Made by a program: the position numbers and the translations under genes
The notes under the pieces: model-generated
The model's input: only the letters and a program-made list of their open reading frames with translations
Databases searched by the model: none
Told to the model about the DNA's origin: nothing
Part shown: one piece after another, positions 12,730-23,405 of the stretch
How positions within the stretch are numbered: the stretch's first letter is position 1
Layout: each line of letters starts with the position of its first letter
Origin: Anomaloglossus baeobatrachus
Lineage: Eukaryota > Chordata > Amphibia > Anura > Aromobatidae
Direction: 5' to 3'
Length of the DNA stretch: 64,000 nt
Assembly: GCF_048569485.1 (NCBI RefSeq)
Contig: NC_134364.1
Location: 141,619,246-141,683,245 of the forward strand

Positions 12730-15700
12730 TCTGCGTCTGGAGTCCAGCGCCATACAATGATTTATACTGGTTTTGCCTTTTCTGCATCTGGAGTCCAGCG
12801 CCACACAATGATTTATACTGGTTTTGCCTTTTCTGCTTCTGGAGTCCGGCTGCCACACAATGATTTATACTGGTTTTGCCTTTTCTGCGTCTGGAGTCCA
12901 GCGCCATACAATGATTTATACTGGTTTTGCCTTTTCTGCGTCTGGAGTCCAGCGCCACACAATGATTTACACTGGTTTTGCCTTTTCTGCGTCTGGAGTC
13001 CAGCACCACACAATGATTTATACTGGTTTTGCCTTTTCTGCGTCTGGAGTCCAGCACCACACAATGATTTATACTGGTTTTACCTTTTCTGCGTCTGGAG
13101 TCCAGCGCCATACAATGATTTATACTGATTTTGCCTTTTCTGCGTCTGGAGTCCAGCGCCACACAATGATTTATACTGGTTTTGCCTTTTCTGCGTCTGG
13201 AGTCCAGCGCCATACAATGATTTATACTGGTTTTGCCTTTTCTGCGTCTGGAGTCCAGCGCCACACAATCATTTATACTGGTTTTGCCTTTTCTGCGTCT
13301 GGAGTCCAGCGCCACACAATGATTTATACTGGTTTTACCTTTTCTGCGTCTGGAGTCCAGCGCCATACAATGATTTATACTGATTTTGCCTTTTCTGCGT
13401 CTGGAGTCCAGCGCCACACAATGATTTATACTGGTTTTGCCTTTTCTGCGTCTGGAGTCCAGCGCCACACAATGATTTATACTGGTTTTGCCTTTTCTGC
13501 GTCTGGAGTCCAGCGCCATAGAATGATTTATACTGGTTTTGCCTTTTCTGCGTCTGGAGTCCAGCGCCACACAATGATTTATACTGGTTTTGCCTTTTCT
13601 GCATCTGGAGTCCGGCTGCCATACAAAGATTTATACTGGTTTTGCCTTTTCTGCGTCTGGAGTCCAGCGCCATACAATGATTTATACTGGTTTTGCCTTT
13701 TCTGCGTCTGGAGTCCAGCGCCATACAATGATTTATACTGGTTTTGCCTTTTCTGCGTCTGGAGTCCAGCGCCACACAATGATTTATACTGGTTTTGCCT
13801 TTTCTGCGTCTGGAGTCCAACGCCACACAATGATTTATACTGGTTTTGGCTTTTCTGCGTCTGGAGTCCGGCGCCACACAATGATTTATACTGGTTTTGC
13901 CTTTTCTGCGTCTGGAGTCCGGCTGCCACACAATGATTTATACTGGTTTTGCCTTTTCTGCGTCTGGAGTCCGGCTGCCACACAATGATTTATACTGGTT
14001 TTGCCTTTTCTGCGTCTGGAGTCCAGTGCCATACAATGATTTATACTGGTTTTGCCTTTTCTGCGTCTGGAGTCCAGCGCCATACAATGATTTATACTGG
14101 TTTTGCCTTTTCTGCGTCTGGAGTCCGGCTGCCACACAATGATTTATACTGGTTTTGCCTTTTCTGCGTCTGGAGTCCAGCGCCACACAATGATTTATAC
14201 TGGTTTTGCCTTTTCTGCGTCTGGAGTCCAGCGCCACACAATGATTTATACTGGTTTTGCCTTTTCTGCGTCTGTAGTCCAGCGCCATACAATGATTTAT
14301 ACTGGTTTTGCCTTTTCTGCGTCTGGAGTCCAGCGCCACACAATGATTTATACTGGTTTTGCCTTTTCTGCGTCTGGAGTCCAGCACCACACAATGATTT
14401 ATACTGGTTTTGCCTTTTCTGCGTCTGGAGTCCGGCTGCCATACAATGATTTATACTGGTTTTACCTTTTCTGCGTCTGGAGTCCAGCGCCATACAATAA
14501 TTTATACTGATTTTGCCTTTTCTGCGTCTGGAGTCCAGCGCCATACAATGATTTATACTGGTTTTGCCTTTTCTGCATCTGGAGTCCAGCGCCACACAAT
14601 GATTTATACTGGTTTTGCCTTTTCTGCTTCTGGAGTCCGGCTGCCACACAATGATTTATACTGGTTTTGCCTTTTCTGCGTCTGGAGTCCAGCGCCATAC
14701 AATGATTTATACTGGTTTTGCCTTTTCTGCGTCTGGAGTCCAGCGCCACACAATGATTTACACTGGTTTTGCCTTTTCTGCGTCTGGAGTCCAGCACCAC
14801 ACAATGATTTATACTGGTTTTGCCTTTTCTGCGTCTGGAGTCCAGCACCACACAATGATTTATACTGGTTTTACCTTTTCTGCGTCTGGAGTCCAGCGCC
14901 ATACAATGATTTATACTGATTTTGCCTTTTCTGCGTCTGGAGTCCAGCGCCACACAATGATTTATACTGGTTTTGCCTTTTCTGCGTCTGGAGTCCAGCG
15001 CCATACAATGATTTATACTGGTTTTGCCTTTTCTGCGTCTGGAGTCCAGCGCCACACAATCATTTATACTGGTTTTGCCTTTTCTGCGTCTGGAGTCCAG
15101 CGCCACACAATGATTTATACTGGTTTTACCTTTTCTGCGTCTGGAGTCCAGCGCCATACAATGATTTATACTGATTTTGCCTTTTCTGCGTCTGGAGTCC
15201 AGCGCCACACAATGATTTATACTGGTTTTGCCTTTTCTGCGTCTGGAGTCCAGCGCCACACAATGATTTATACTGGTTTTGCCTTTTCTGCGTCTGGAGT
15301 CCAGCGCCATAGAATGATTTATACTGGTTTTGCCTTTTCTGCGTCTGGAGTCCAGCGCCACACAATGATTTATACTGGTTTTGCCTTTTCTGCATCTGGA
15401 GTCCGGCTGCCATACAAAGATTTATACTGGTTTTGCCTTTTCTGCGTCTGGAGTCCAGCGCCATACAATGATTTATACTGGTTTTGCCTTTTCTGCGTCT
15501 GGAGTCCAGCGCCATACAATGATTTATACTGGTTTTGCCTTTTCTGCGTCTGGAGTCCAGCGCCACACAATGATTTATACTGGTTTTGCCTTTTCTGCGT
15601 CTGGAGTCCAACGCCACACAATGATTTATACTGGTTTTGGCTTTTCTGCGTCTGGAGTCCGGCGCCACACAATGATTTATACTGGTTTTGCCTTTTCTGC

Positions 15701-16320
15701 GTCTGGAGTCCGGCTGCCACACAATGATTTATACTGGTTTTGCCTTTTCTGCGTCTGGAGTCCGGCTGCCACACAATGATTTATACTGGTTTTGCCTTTT
15801 CTGCGTCTGGAGTCCAGTGCCATACAATGATTTATACTGGTTTTGCCTTTTCTGCGTCTGGAGTCCAGCGCCATACAATGATTTATACTGGTTTTGCCTT
15901 TTCTGCGTCTGGAGTCCGGCTGCCACACAATGATTTATACTGGTTTTGCCTTTTCTGCGTCTGGAGTCCAGCGCCACACAATGATTTATACTGGTTTTGC
16001 CTTTTCTGCGTCTGGAGTCCAGCGCCACACAATGATTTATACTGGTTTTGCCTTTTCTGCGTCTGTAGTCCAGCGCCATACAATGATTTATACTGGTTTT
16101 GCCTTTTCTGCGTCTGGAGTCCAGCGCCACACAATGATTTATACTGGTTTTGCCTTTTCTGCGTCTGGAGTCCAGCACCACACAATGATTTATACTGGTT
16201 TTGCCTTTTCTGCGTCTGGAGTCCGGCTGCCATACAATGATTTATACTGGTTTTACCTTTTCTGCGTCTGGAGTCCAGCGCCATACAATAATTTATACTG
16301 ATTTTGCCTTTTCTGCGTCT
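12730..16320. repeat. 1,791-bp higher-order repeat in the 51-bp satellite (two copies plus a partial third)
   Basis: Rare monomer variants recur in the same order 1,791 bp apart. AATCATTT occurs at about 13,268 and 15,059, AGAATGATT at about 13,520 and 15,311, ACAAAGATT at about 13,624 and 15,415, and CTGTAGTCC at about 14,274 and 16,065. The distance equals 35 monomers (29 of 51 bp and 6 of 52 bp). A partial third copy follows from about 16,320 to 17,040 with an offset of 1,382 bp (27 monomers), so it joins in the middle of the block, as unequal exchange would produce. The two full copies look identical or nearly so by eye. Confidence 0.9.
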
Positions 16321-18417
16321 GGAGTCCAGCGCCACACAATGATTTATACTGGTTTTGCCTTTTCTGCGTCTGGAGTCCAGCGCCATACAATGATTTATAC
16401 TGGTTTTGCCTTTTCTGCGTCTGGAGTCCAGCGCCACACAATCATTTATACTGGTTTTGCCTTTTCTGCGTCTGGAGTCCAGCGCCACACAATGATTTAT
16501 ACTGGTTTTACCTTTTCTGCGTCTGGAGTCCAGCGCCATACAATGATTTATACTGATTTTGCCTTTTCTGCGTCTGGAGTCCAGCGCCACACAATGATTT
16601 ATACTGGTTTTGCCTTTTCTGCGTCTGGAGTCCAGCGCCACACAATGATTTATACTGGTTTTGCCTTTTCTGCGTCTGGAGTCCAGCGCCATACAATGAT
16701 TTATACTGGTTTTGCCTTTTCTGCGTCTGGAGTCCAGCGCCACACAATGATTTATACTGGTTTTGCCTTTTCTGCATCTGGAGTCCAGCGCCATACAATG
16801 ATTTATACTGGTTTTGCCTTTTCTGCGTCTGGAGTCCAGCGCCATACAATGATTTATACTGGTTTTGCCTTTTCTGCGTCTGGAGTCCAGCGCCACACAA
16901 TGATTTATACTGGTTTTGCCTTTTCTGCGTCTGGAGTCCAGCGCCACACAATGATTTATACTGGTTTTGGCTTTTCTGCGTCTGGAGTCCGGCGCCACAC
17001 AATGATTTATACTGGTTTTGCCTTTTCTGCGTCTGGAGTCCGGCTGCCACACAATGATTTATACTGGTTTTGCCTTTTCTGCGTCTGGAGTCCAGTGCCA
17101 TACAATGATTTATACTGGTTTTGCCTTTTCTGCGTCTGGAGTCCAGCGCCACACAATGATTTATACTGGCTTTGCCTTTTCTGCGTCTGGAGTCCAGCGC
17201 CACACAATGATTTATACTGGTTTTGCCTTTTCTGCTTCTGTAGTCCAGCGCCATACAATGATTTATACTGGTTTTGCCTTTTCTGCGTCTGGAGTCCAGC
17301 GCCACACAATGATTTATACTGGTTTTGCCTTTTCTGCGTCTGGAGTCCAGCGCCATACAATGATTTATACTGGTTTTGCCTTTTCTGCGTCTGGAGTCCA
17401 GCGCCACACAATGATTTATACTGGTTTTGCCTTTTCTGCGTCTGGAGTCCAGCGCCATACAATGATTTATACTGGTTTTGCCTTTCCTGCGTCTGGAGTC
17501 CAGCGCCATACAATGATTTATACTGGTTTTGCCTTTTCTGTTTCTGGCGTCCAGCGCCACACAATGATTTATACTGGTTTTCCCTTTTCTGCGTCTGGAG
17601 TTCGGCTGCCATACAATGATTTATACTGGTTTTGCCTTTTTTGCGTCTGGAGTCCAGCGCCACACAATGATTTATACTGGTTTTGCCTTTTCTGCGTCTG
17701 GAGTCCAGCGCCATACATTGATTTATACTGGTTTTGCCTTTTCTTCATCTGGAGTCCAGCGCCACACAATGATTTATACTGGTTTTGCCTTTTCTGCGTC
17801 TGGAGTCCAGCGCCACACAATGATTTATACTGGTTTTGCCTTTTCTGCGTCTGGAGTCCGGCTGCCACACAATGATTTAGACTGGTTTTGCCTTTTCTGC
17901 GTCTGGAGTCCAGCGCCACACAATGATTTATACTGGTTTTGCCTTTCCTGCGTCTGGAGTCCGACTGCCACACAATGATTTATAAGCTATATAAGATCTG
18001 TATATAGAAGGCCGGGTAGATATGGCACTCGCCCTTTACTGCAACAGACAGCGGCGGACTGGAGTACCTGGGGCCCACCAGGAAAAATCTTGGTGTCCAC
18101 CAGCACCATGCAGTTACCGTACTATATATAGCAGGGGTGGGATTCAAATTTTTAACAGGTTCTCTGTAAAGCCCGCCCATTTGAAAACCACACCCATTCT
18201 GTAACCACACCCATTCTGTTAGCCACACCCATTTTCACGCAATTTCCTCAACCAAAAAATACAAGTAATTTAAAGTAAAATCTCCTTCCCCTCCTGTACC
18301 GTCACTGTCCTGTCCAGCACCAGTTGTTCCAGTCACTGTAAGTCTTATTGTATTAAATGATTTTTATACAGTTTTTAAAAATATTACTAAAGGAGCCCTG
18401 CTAAAATTGGAATGGAC

Positions 18418-18590
18418 GACCTTCCCCATACAGATCCCATCCCATTATGGCCTCTTTCCCCTGCAGATCCCATCCCATTATGGCCTCTTTCCCCTGCAGA
18501 TCCCATCCCATTATGGCCTCTTTCCCTTGCAGATCCCATCCCATTATGGCCTCTTTCCCCAGCAGATCCCATCCCATCTGCTCCTTTTCC
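18418..18590. repeat. 33-bp minisatellite
   Basis: About five units of CAGATCCCATCCCATTATGG plus CCTCTTTCCCCTG. The other cassette copy has the equivalent array at about 30,178-30,350. Confidence 0.85.
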
Positions 18591-18593
18591 CAT

Positions 18594-18993
18594 ATAGCTG
18601 CCATCTTAATGTGGCCCCTTCCCCCATATAGCTCCCATCTCATGTGGCCTCTCCCCATTTAGCCACATATAGCTGCCATCTTAATGTGGCCCCTCTCCCC
18701 ATATAGCCACATATAGCTGCCATCTTAATGTGGCCCCTCTCCCCATATAGCCACATATAGCTACCATCTTATGTGGCCCCTCTCCCCATATAGCCACATA
18801 TAGCTGCCATCTTAATGTGGCCCCTCTCCCCATATAGCCACATATAGCTGCCATCTTAATGTGGCCCCTCTCCCCATATAGCCACATATAGCTGCCATCT
18901 TATGTGGCCTCTCCCCATAGTCACATATAGCTGCCATCTTAATGTAGCCCCTCTCCCCATATAGACACATATAGCTGCCATCTTATGTGGCCC
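18594..18993. repeat. 44-bp minisatellite
   Basis: About nine units built from CCATATAGCCACATATAGCT and GCCATCTTAATGTGGCCCCT, some lacking AA after CTT. The equivalent array in copy 2 spans about 30,354-30,803 with a slightly different unit order, so the arrays have changed since the cassette was duplicated. Confidence 0.85.
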
Positions 18994-19088
18994 CTCTCCC
19001 TGCATCTTTGGCTCACTGAGCGCTTACCTGCTCCAAGCACCGGTGGCCTCTCCTCTGTCTTCCGTCCTCCGTGGCTCTCTGCACACTA

Positions 19089-20947
19089 AGGGTATGTGCG
19101 CACTAGGTGTTTTTTTCACACCGCATTTTTTGTGCGTTTTTGGCCTCAAAAAAGGCACAAAAACGCACCCGCGGTAAAAACACGATGCGTTTTTACCGCG
19201 TTTTTTGCTGCGTTTTTGCTCACTGCTTTTTTAGGCTTTTTTTTATCAGTGAACAATGCCATTAAAGATTGTTGTAAAAAAGTTCTGATGTCATTTCCTT
19301 CTTCAATATGTTCTTCATTCTCCACTAGTGTATGCAGGAGAGCAGACAGCAGCTGCAGAACCACAAGGCTCAGCATGCTCCATCCAGGACTGTATGCAGG
19401 AGTTTTTTGCCCTCCAAAAAAATTACGTGGGCTTCGCCACATTTTTATATGCTAGCCAGGTACAGCATGCAGCTATGGGCTGCCCCCAATCCCCAGCTGC
19501 CTATGTGTACCCGGCTGGGAACCAAAAATATAGAGAAGCCCTTTTTTTTTTTAATTTCATGAATTTCATTAAATAATTTTAAAAAAAAATGACGTGGGCT
19601 TCGCCCAATTTTTGAGTCCAGCCAGGTACAACTAGGCGGCTGGGGATTGGAATCCGCAGTGCAGGGTGCCCAAGCTTTCTGGGCACCCCCTCTGCGAATT
19701 GCAGTTCGCAGCCACTCCAGAAAATGGCGTTTTCATAAAAGCGCCATCTTCTGGCACTGTATCCAACTCTTCCAGCTGCCCTGATGTCGGGTGGCTCGCT
19801 GGGTAATAATGGGGTTAGGACTAGCTATATATTATCAAGTGGCCCTAAGCCCGAAATTCATGGTGTCACGCCAATATTAGACATGGCCACCATGAATTTC
19901 TAGTAAAGATAAAAAAAAAAACACAACACACAGAAAAATATTTTTATTAGAAATAAAACACAACACAATTAGTGACTCCATCTTTATTGAAATAAAGAAC
20001 CCCCCTCCGCCGCAGTAATCCTGGGTCAAGGGTCCCGCGCCGTCCAATCCGGATCCAATATCCTCTGATCAGTTTGCTGGAGGGCAAAGCGATCTGATGA
20101 GGTGTCAGGATCAAGGATGTGAATTCCATCACACAGCAGCTGATTGTATAAAAGCCGATTATACAATCTGCTGATGCATCAGTGCAAAAAAAAACAAAAA
20201 CAAACTACACACTTCAGTGCAGACCCCTGTCAGACCGATCAATGCAGGACCCAGCGGTAATCAGCTGATAAAGTCTCCTGACGGCATCAGCTGATAGTTT
20301 AGCCGGCCGGGTAGTAAAAAGCCGGCGTCACCACTGTCACTGTCAGCTGATTCCGTCAGGTGACCGCATCAGGTGATCAGCGCCAGGTCCTGCAGCTATC
20401 GGAGGTGTCCCGGCCGTCTGCACACAGCCGGAGCAGGGGTGGCGGTACCGGGAGAAGAGCTGGGAGCGGACATGGCACCGGGAGGCTGCAGACAGGTGAG
20501 TATGACATTTTTTTCTCTACTGTTCACTTTTGACTTCACAGCTGCTTCCAACTCCTGCCCGTACATGGCGCCGCACGGGAGCGGACATGGCACAGGACGG
20601 AAGATGGAAGTAGCGGTGCCGGTACTGGGAGGATTCACACTTCTGTGTTTACCAACAGAAGGAATCCTCTTCCTGCACACGTCACTGTACTACTCACCCC
20701 TTGCGTTTACAGCTGCGTTTTTAGTCATAGAAACGCAGCTATATTTGCAATATGTGTTTTTCATTGCATTTTTGAACATCTCATTGAACTCAATGGGTGG
20801 AAAACGCAGTGAAAACGCAAAAAAGCGCTGTGTGCGGACAGCACTTCTGAAAACCCATAGACATTGCTGGGGAAGCAATGTCACATAATTTTCTGCAAAA
20901 AAACGCGGTTAAAAACGCAGCAAAAACGTCTAGTGCGCACAGGGCCT
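19089..20947. mobile_element. 1.86-kb non-autonomous DNA transposon nested in the cassette, copy 1
   Basis: The ends are imperfect inverted repeats. The left begins AGGGTATGTGCGCACTAGG and the right ends CTAGTGCGCACAGGGCCT. Both are followed inward by GCGTTTTT-rich, ACCGCGTTTTTTGC-type sequence. No transposase frame is present. The interior holds a GGCGTGGGCTTCGCC-type repeat, adenine runs and GATCAGCTGAT-rich sequence. I find no clear target duplication, so the superfamily is left open. Confidence 0.65.
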
Positions 20948-21009
20948 GACGCTGCAGAGGTCACGGCAGTGTGGGGAGGTAGCTCCTCCTCCTGCCGTCT
21001 GTCAGCGTC
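20948..21009. other. 62-bp segment inverted relative to the second cassette copy
   Basis: The segment between GACGCTG and CAGCGTC is the exact reverse complement of 32,747-32,808. In this copy the flanking inverted repeat is 15 bp (CAGGGCCTGACGCTG at 20,940 and its complement ending at 21,017). Confidence 0.93.
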
Positions 21010-21017
21010 AGGCCCTG

Positions 21018-21165
21018 TTTGCCCCCCTGGGCCCCCGCACCCCACCCCCCCGGGCCCCTGCTTGCCCCCCTGGGCCCCCCGTACACCCCCCCCTGGGCCC
21101 CCGCACCCCCCCGGGGCCCCTGCTCGCTTCTTGGGCCCCGCACCCCCACACCGGGCCCCTGCATA
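21018..21165. repeat. GC-rich degenerate tandem repeat
   Basis: Degenerate units of GGGCCCCTGCTTGCCCCCCT and GGGCCCCCGCACCCC alternate. Open frames across it read as collagen-like Gly/Pro strings and are compositional shadows. The same repeat precedes the 36-bp satellite in the second cassette copy. Confidence 0.85.
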
Positions 21166-21183
21166 ATATAATATAGTATAGTA

Positions 21184-21663
21184 TAATACACCCTGTATAC
21201 ACTGCCTACACCTACCGTATATTACACCCTCCATACACTGCCTACACCTACAGTATAATACACCCTCCATACAGGGCCTACACCTACTGTATAATTCACC
21301 CTCCATACACTGCTTACACCTACAGTGGAATACACCCTCCATACACTGCCTACACCTACACTATAATACACCCTCCATACACTGCCTACACCTACACTAT
21401 AATACACCCTCCATACACTGCCTACACCTACACTATAATACACCCTCCATACACTGCCTGCACACACCTACAGTATTACACCCTCCATATACTGCCTACA
21501 CCTACAATATAATACACCCTCCATACACTGCCTACACCTACAGTATAATACACTCTCCATAGACTGCCTACACCTACTGTATAATACACCCTCCATACAC
21601 TGCCTACACCCACAGTATATTACACCCTCCATACACTGCCTACACCTACAGTATATTACACAC
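21184..21663. repeat. 36-bp satellite, block 1
   Basis: About 13 units of CCTACACCTACAGTATAATA plus CACCCTCCATACACTG. The block is interrupted at 21,664 by an LTR retrotransposon and resumes at 27,451. Because 36 is a multiple of three, long frames run through it; they are not genes. Confidence 0.95.
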
Positions 21664-22466
21664 TGTCACGCTCACCGGCCCCCCTGCCATGCTCACCGGC
21701 TCCCCTTCCACGCTCCCCGGCCACGCTCCCTGGCCACGCTCCCCGGCTCCCCTGCCACGCTCCCCGGCTCCTTTGCAAGGCGTCCCCCGCTCCACGGCCT
21801 CCATGCATACTCACCTGCGTCCTCCAGGCAACCCGATCCTCGGTCCCGGCGCCCATCTGCGATGCTGAACGCTCCTGCCTGCTGTGCACCGCTCCCTGCT
21901 CTGGCTCCTGGCACCCGGGCCTCGCGCATGCGCATTAGGGCGCGCGCCGCGGTCATTGACCTTTTCTTAAAGGGCCAGCGTCCTCCAACAGGATATTGAA
22001 GATTCAGGTGCAGGGTATATAGGGGGTTCCTTTCCAAGTGGGCGGGGCCTGTTCTTCGTGTTTTCTAAGCTAGGAGTCAGGTCTTCCTGTGTTTTGCCTC
22101 GTACTCCCATATCTCTCTTGTAGAGTCGTTCCTGCCTCGCCAACCGGTCCTGACGATTCCTGAACCACGAACGGTGACTGTCCGCCGTCTCGTCAGTCCC
22201 TACCGTCTCCGGATCCGTGTGGTGACCCACCTCCTCGCTCCGTTGGTTCCGGATTCTGCCTGCCATCATCTCAGCCTCCGAACCTGAGCTCCGTCACCCG
22301 GACTGCCTTCAGAGACTCCGTGGTCCCAGGGACTTCTTCACTCCACTCCTCTGAACGGACTGTCCTGCTACCCATAGTGCTCCGGCTACCGGGCACCTCG
22401 CCCTCGGTGAGGTGTTCAGCCCAGTGGATCCACCTCCTGGGCCTACCCGTCCTCCCGGTCCTAACA
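21664..22466 (+). repeat. 5' LTR of the Ty3/Gypsy element
   Basis: It runs from TGTCACGCTC to GGTCCTAACA. It holds a GC-rich tandem stretch near the start, TTCTTAAAGGGCCAGCG, and a TATATAGG box followed by the presumed transcription start. Confidence 0.95.
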
Positions 22467-22479
22467 GTAAGAACAGGCC

Positions 22480-23403
22480 ATGGATCCCGCCGAAGCACTA
22501 GCGTCCCAGCTGGGCGGTATGCAGCAGGAACTCGTCCGACAGCGCGAGACCCAGTCCCGCATGCTGGCCTTTATGTCCTCAGTGGATACCCGCCTGAACA
22601 CGCTGCAAGCAACAGCCACGTCCCGGGCATCCCAGGCTTCTGCAGCACAGTCCACGGCTGCGGTTCCCGTGGCGGCTTCCTCGGAAGCCTCTAACCTCCG
22701 CTTGGCCTCTCCACCCCGATATGCCGGAGATCCTAAGACCTGCAGAGTATTCTTGAATCAGTGTTCCCTCCACTTCAAGCTGCTGCCGCATCTGTTTGCC
22801 TCCGACCAAGCCAAGGTGGCGTTTGTGATGTCCCATCTAGAGGGTGAGGCACTGGCTTGGATGAACCCCTTGTGGGAGAAGGAGGACCCTGTATCTGCTA
22901 ACATCCAGGAATTCCTGCAGGCGTTTAGAACCACCTTTGACGAACCCAGGCTACGTCAGGGGACCTCGACGGTGGGCCAATATGCCGTCCGCTTTCGCAC
23001 CTTGGCCTCAGAATTGGGGTGGAACAATGAAGCCCTCACCGCCGCCTTCTGGGAAGGACTCTCCAGTCGTATTAAGGACGAGCTGGCAGGCCGCGATGTT
23101 CCTTCCATCCTGGATGCCCTGATCGCACTAGCCACCCGCGTGGACCTCAGATTCCAGGAACAATCCAAAGAGGTGTCCCGTGAGAGACGTCTGATACGGC
23201 ATTCCTCTCCTCCGCAGAAGCCCGCCGTACTTCAGTCAGCGTCGTCTGGTGTCTCTGTCCATGAGCCCATGCAGATTGACCGTTTGCGGCAGTCCGAACA
23301 ACGCCGAGCAGAACGGCTCGCAAAGGGCCTCTGCTTCTACTGCGGAGAGGGCACACACCTGCTACGTTCCTGTCCAGAGAGGCCGGGAAACTCCAAAGCC
23401 TAG
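22480..23403 (+). CDS. gag: gag region of the Ty3/Gypsy fossil
   Basis: The open frame of about 300 codons starts with MDPAEALASQ, about 14 bp after the 5' LTR. A coiled-coil-prone N-terminus is followed by a capsid-like region and ends in a C-x2-C-x4-H-x4-C knuckle (CFYCGEGTHLLRSC). This is the nucleic-acid-binding structural protein of the element, not a host gene. Confidence 0.9.
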   Translation: MDPAEALASQLGGMQQELVRQRETQSRMLAFMSSVDTRLNTLQATATSRASQASAAQSTAAVPVAASSEASNLRLASPPRYAGDPKTCRVFLNQCSLHFKLLPHLFASDQAKVAFVMSHLEGEALAWMNPLWEKEDPVSANIQEFLQAFRTTFDEPRLRQGTSTVGQYAVRFRTLASELGWNNEALTAAFWEGLSSRIKDELAGRDVPSILDALIALATRVDLRFQEQSKEVSRERRLIRHSSPPQKPAVLQSASSGVSVHEPMQIDRLRQSEQRRAERLAKGLCFYCGEGTHLLRSCPERPGNSKA

Positions 23404-23405
23404 GG

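Larger units (their letters stand above)
1..17984. repeat. 51/52-bp satellite array (about 350 monomers)
   Basis: This is a head-to-tail array whose monomer includes CAATGATTTATACTGG, TTTTGCCTTTTCTGCG and TCTGGAGTCCAGCGCCA. Most units are 51 bp. Units joined by GGCTGCCA, AGCTGCCA or GGCTCCCA are 52 bp, and a few 50-bp units lack one base. Each monomer carries the 11-bp dyad CTGGAGTCCAG. Common variants are CAC/TAC at the start, GCG/GCA/GCTTC in the middle, and TTAGAC for TTATAC. Because 51 is a multiple of three, both strands show long open frames that break at the 52-bp units. These are not genes. The array enters from outside the window and ends in mid-monomer at 17,984. Size, homogeneity and higher-order structure fit a centromeric or other heterochromatic satellite, which is inference. 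Confidence 0.97.
18132..21009. mobile_element. hAT-like non-autonomous element, copy 1 (right terminus missing)
   Basis: It starts with CAGGGGTGGGATTC, the same terminus that bounds the copy at 29,892-33,029 in inverted orientation. The right terminus is absent here because the cassette copy lost sequence after about 21,009. The terminus style (CAGGGGTGG) is hAT-like. I see no transposase reading frame and no 8-bp target duplication, so the superfamily is tentative. Confidence 0.5.
17985..21183. repeat. duplicated cassette, copy 1 (left part)
   Basis: From GCTATATAAGATCTGTATAT onward this stretch matches 29,747 onward almost base for base to about 20,947, roughly 97-98% by eye. The match includes the flank before the transposon-like terminus at 18,132. 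After 20,947 the copies differ: copy 1 has a 62-bp segment in the opposite orientation and lacks about 290 bp found in copy 2. The GC-rich repeat and the 36-bp satellite then resume in both. The left breakpoint falls inside a 51-bp satellite monomer. Confidence 0.92.

Noticed and set aside
1-17985. Dozens of open frames up to 520 codons on both strands in the 51-bp array (for example repeats of ALDSRRRKGKTSINHCM)
   Set aside because: The period is a multiple of three and all are tandem-repeat translations that stop at 52-bp units. There is no start, splice or codon signature of a gene.
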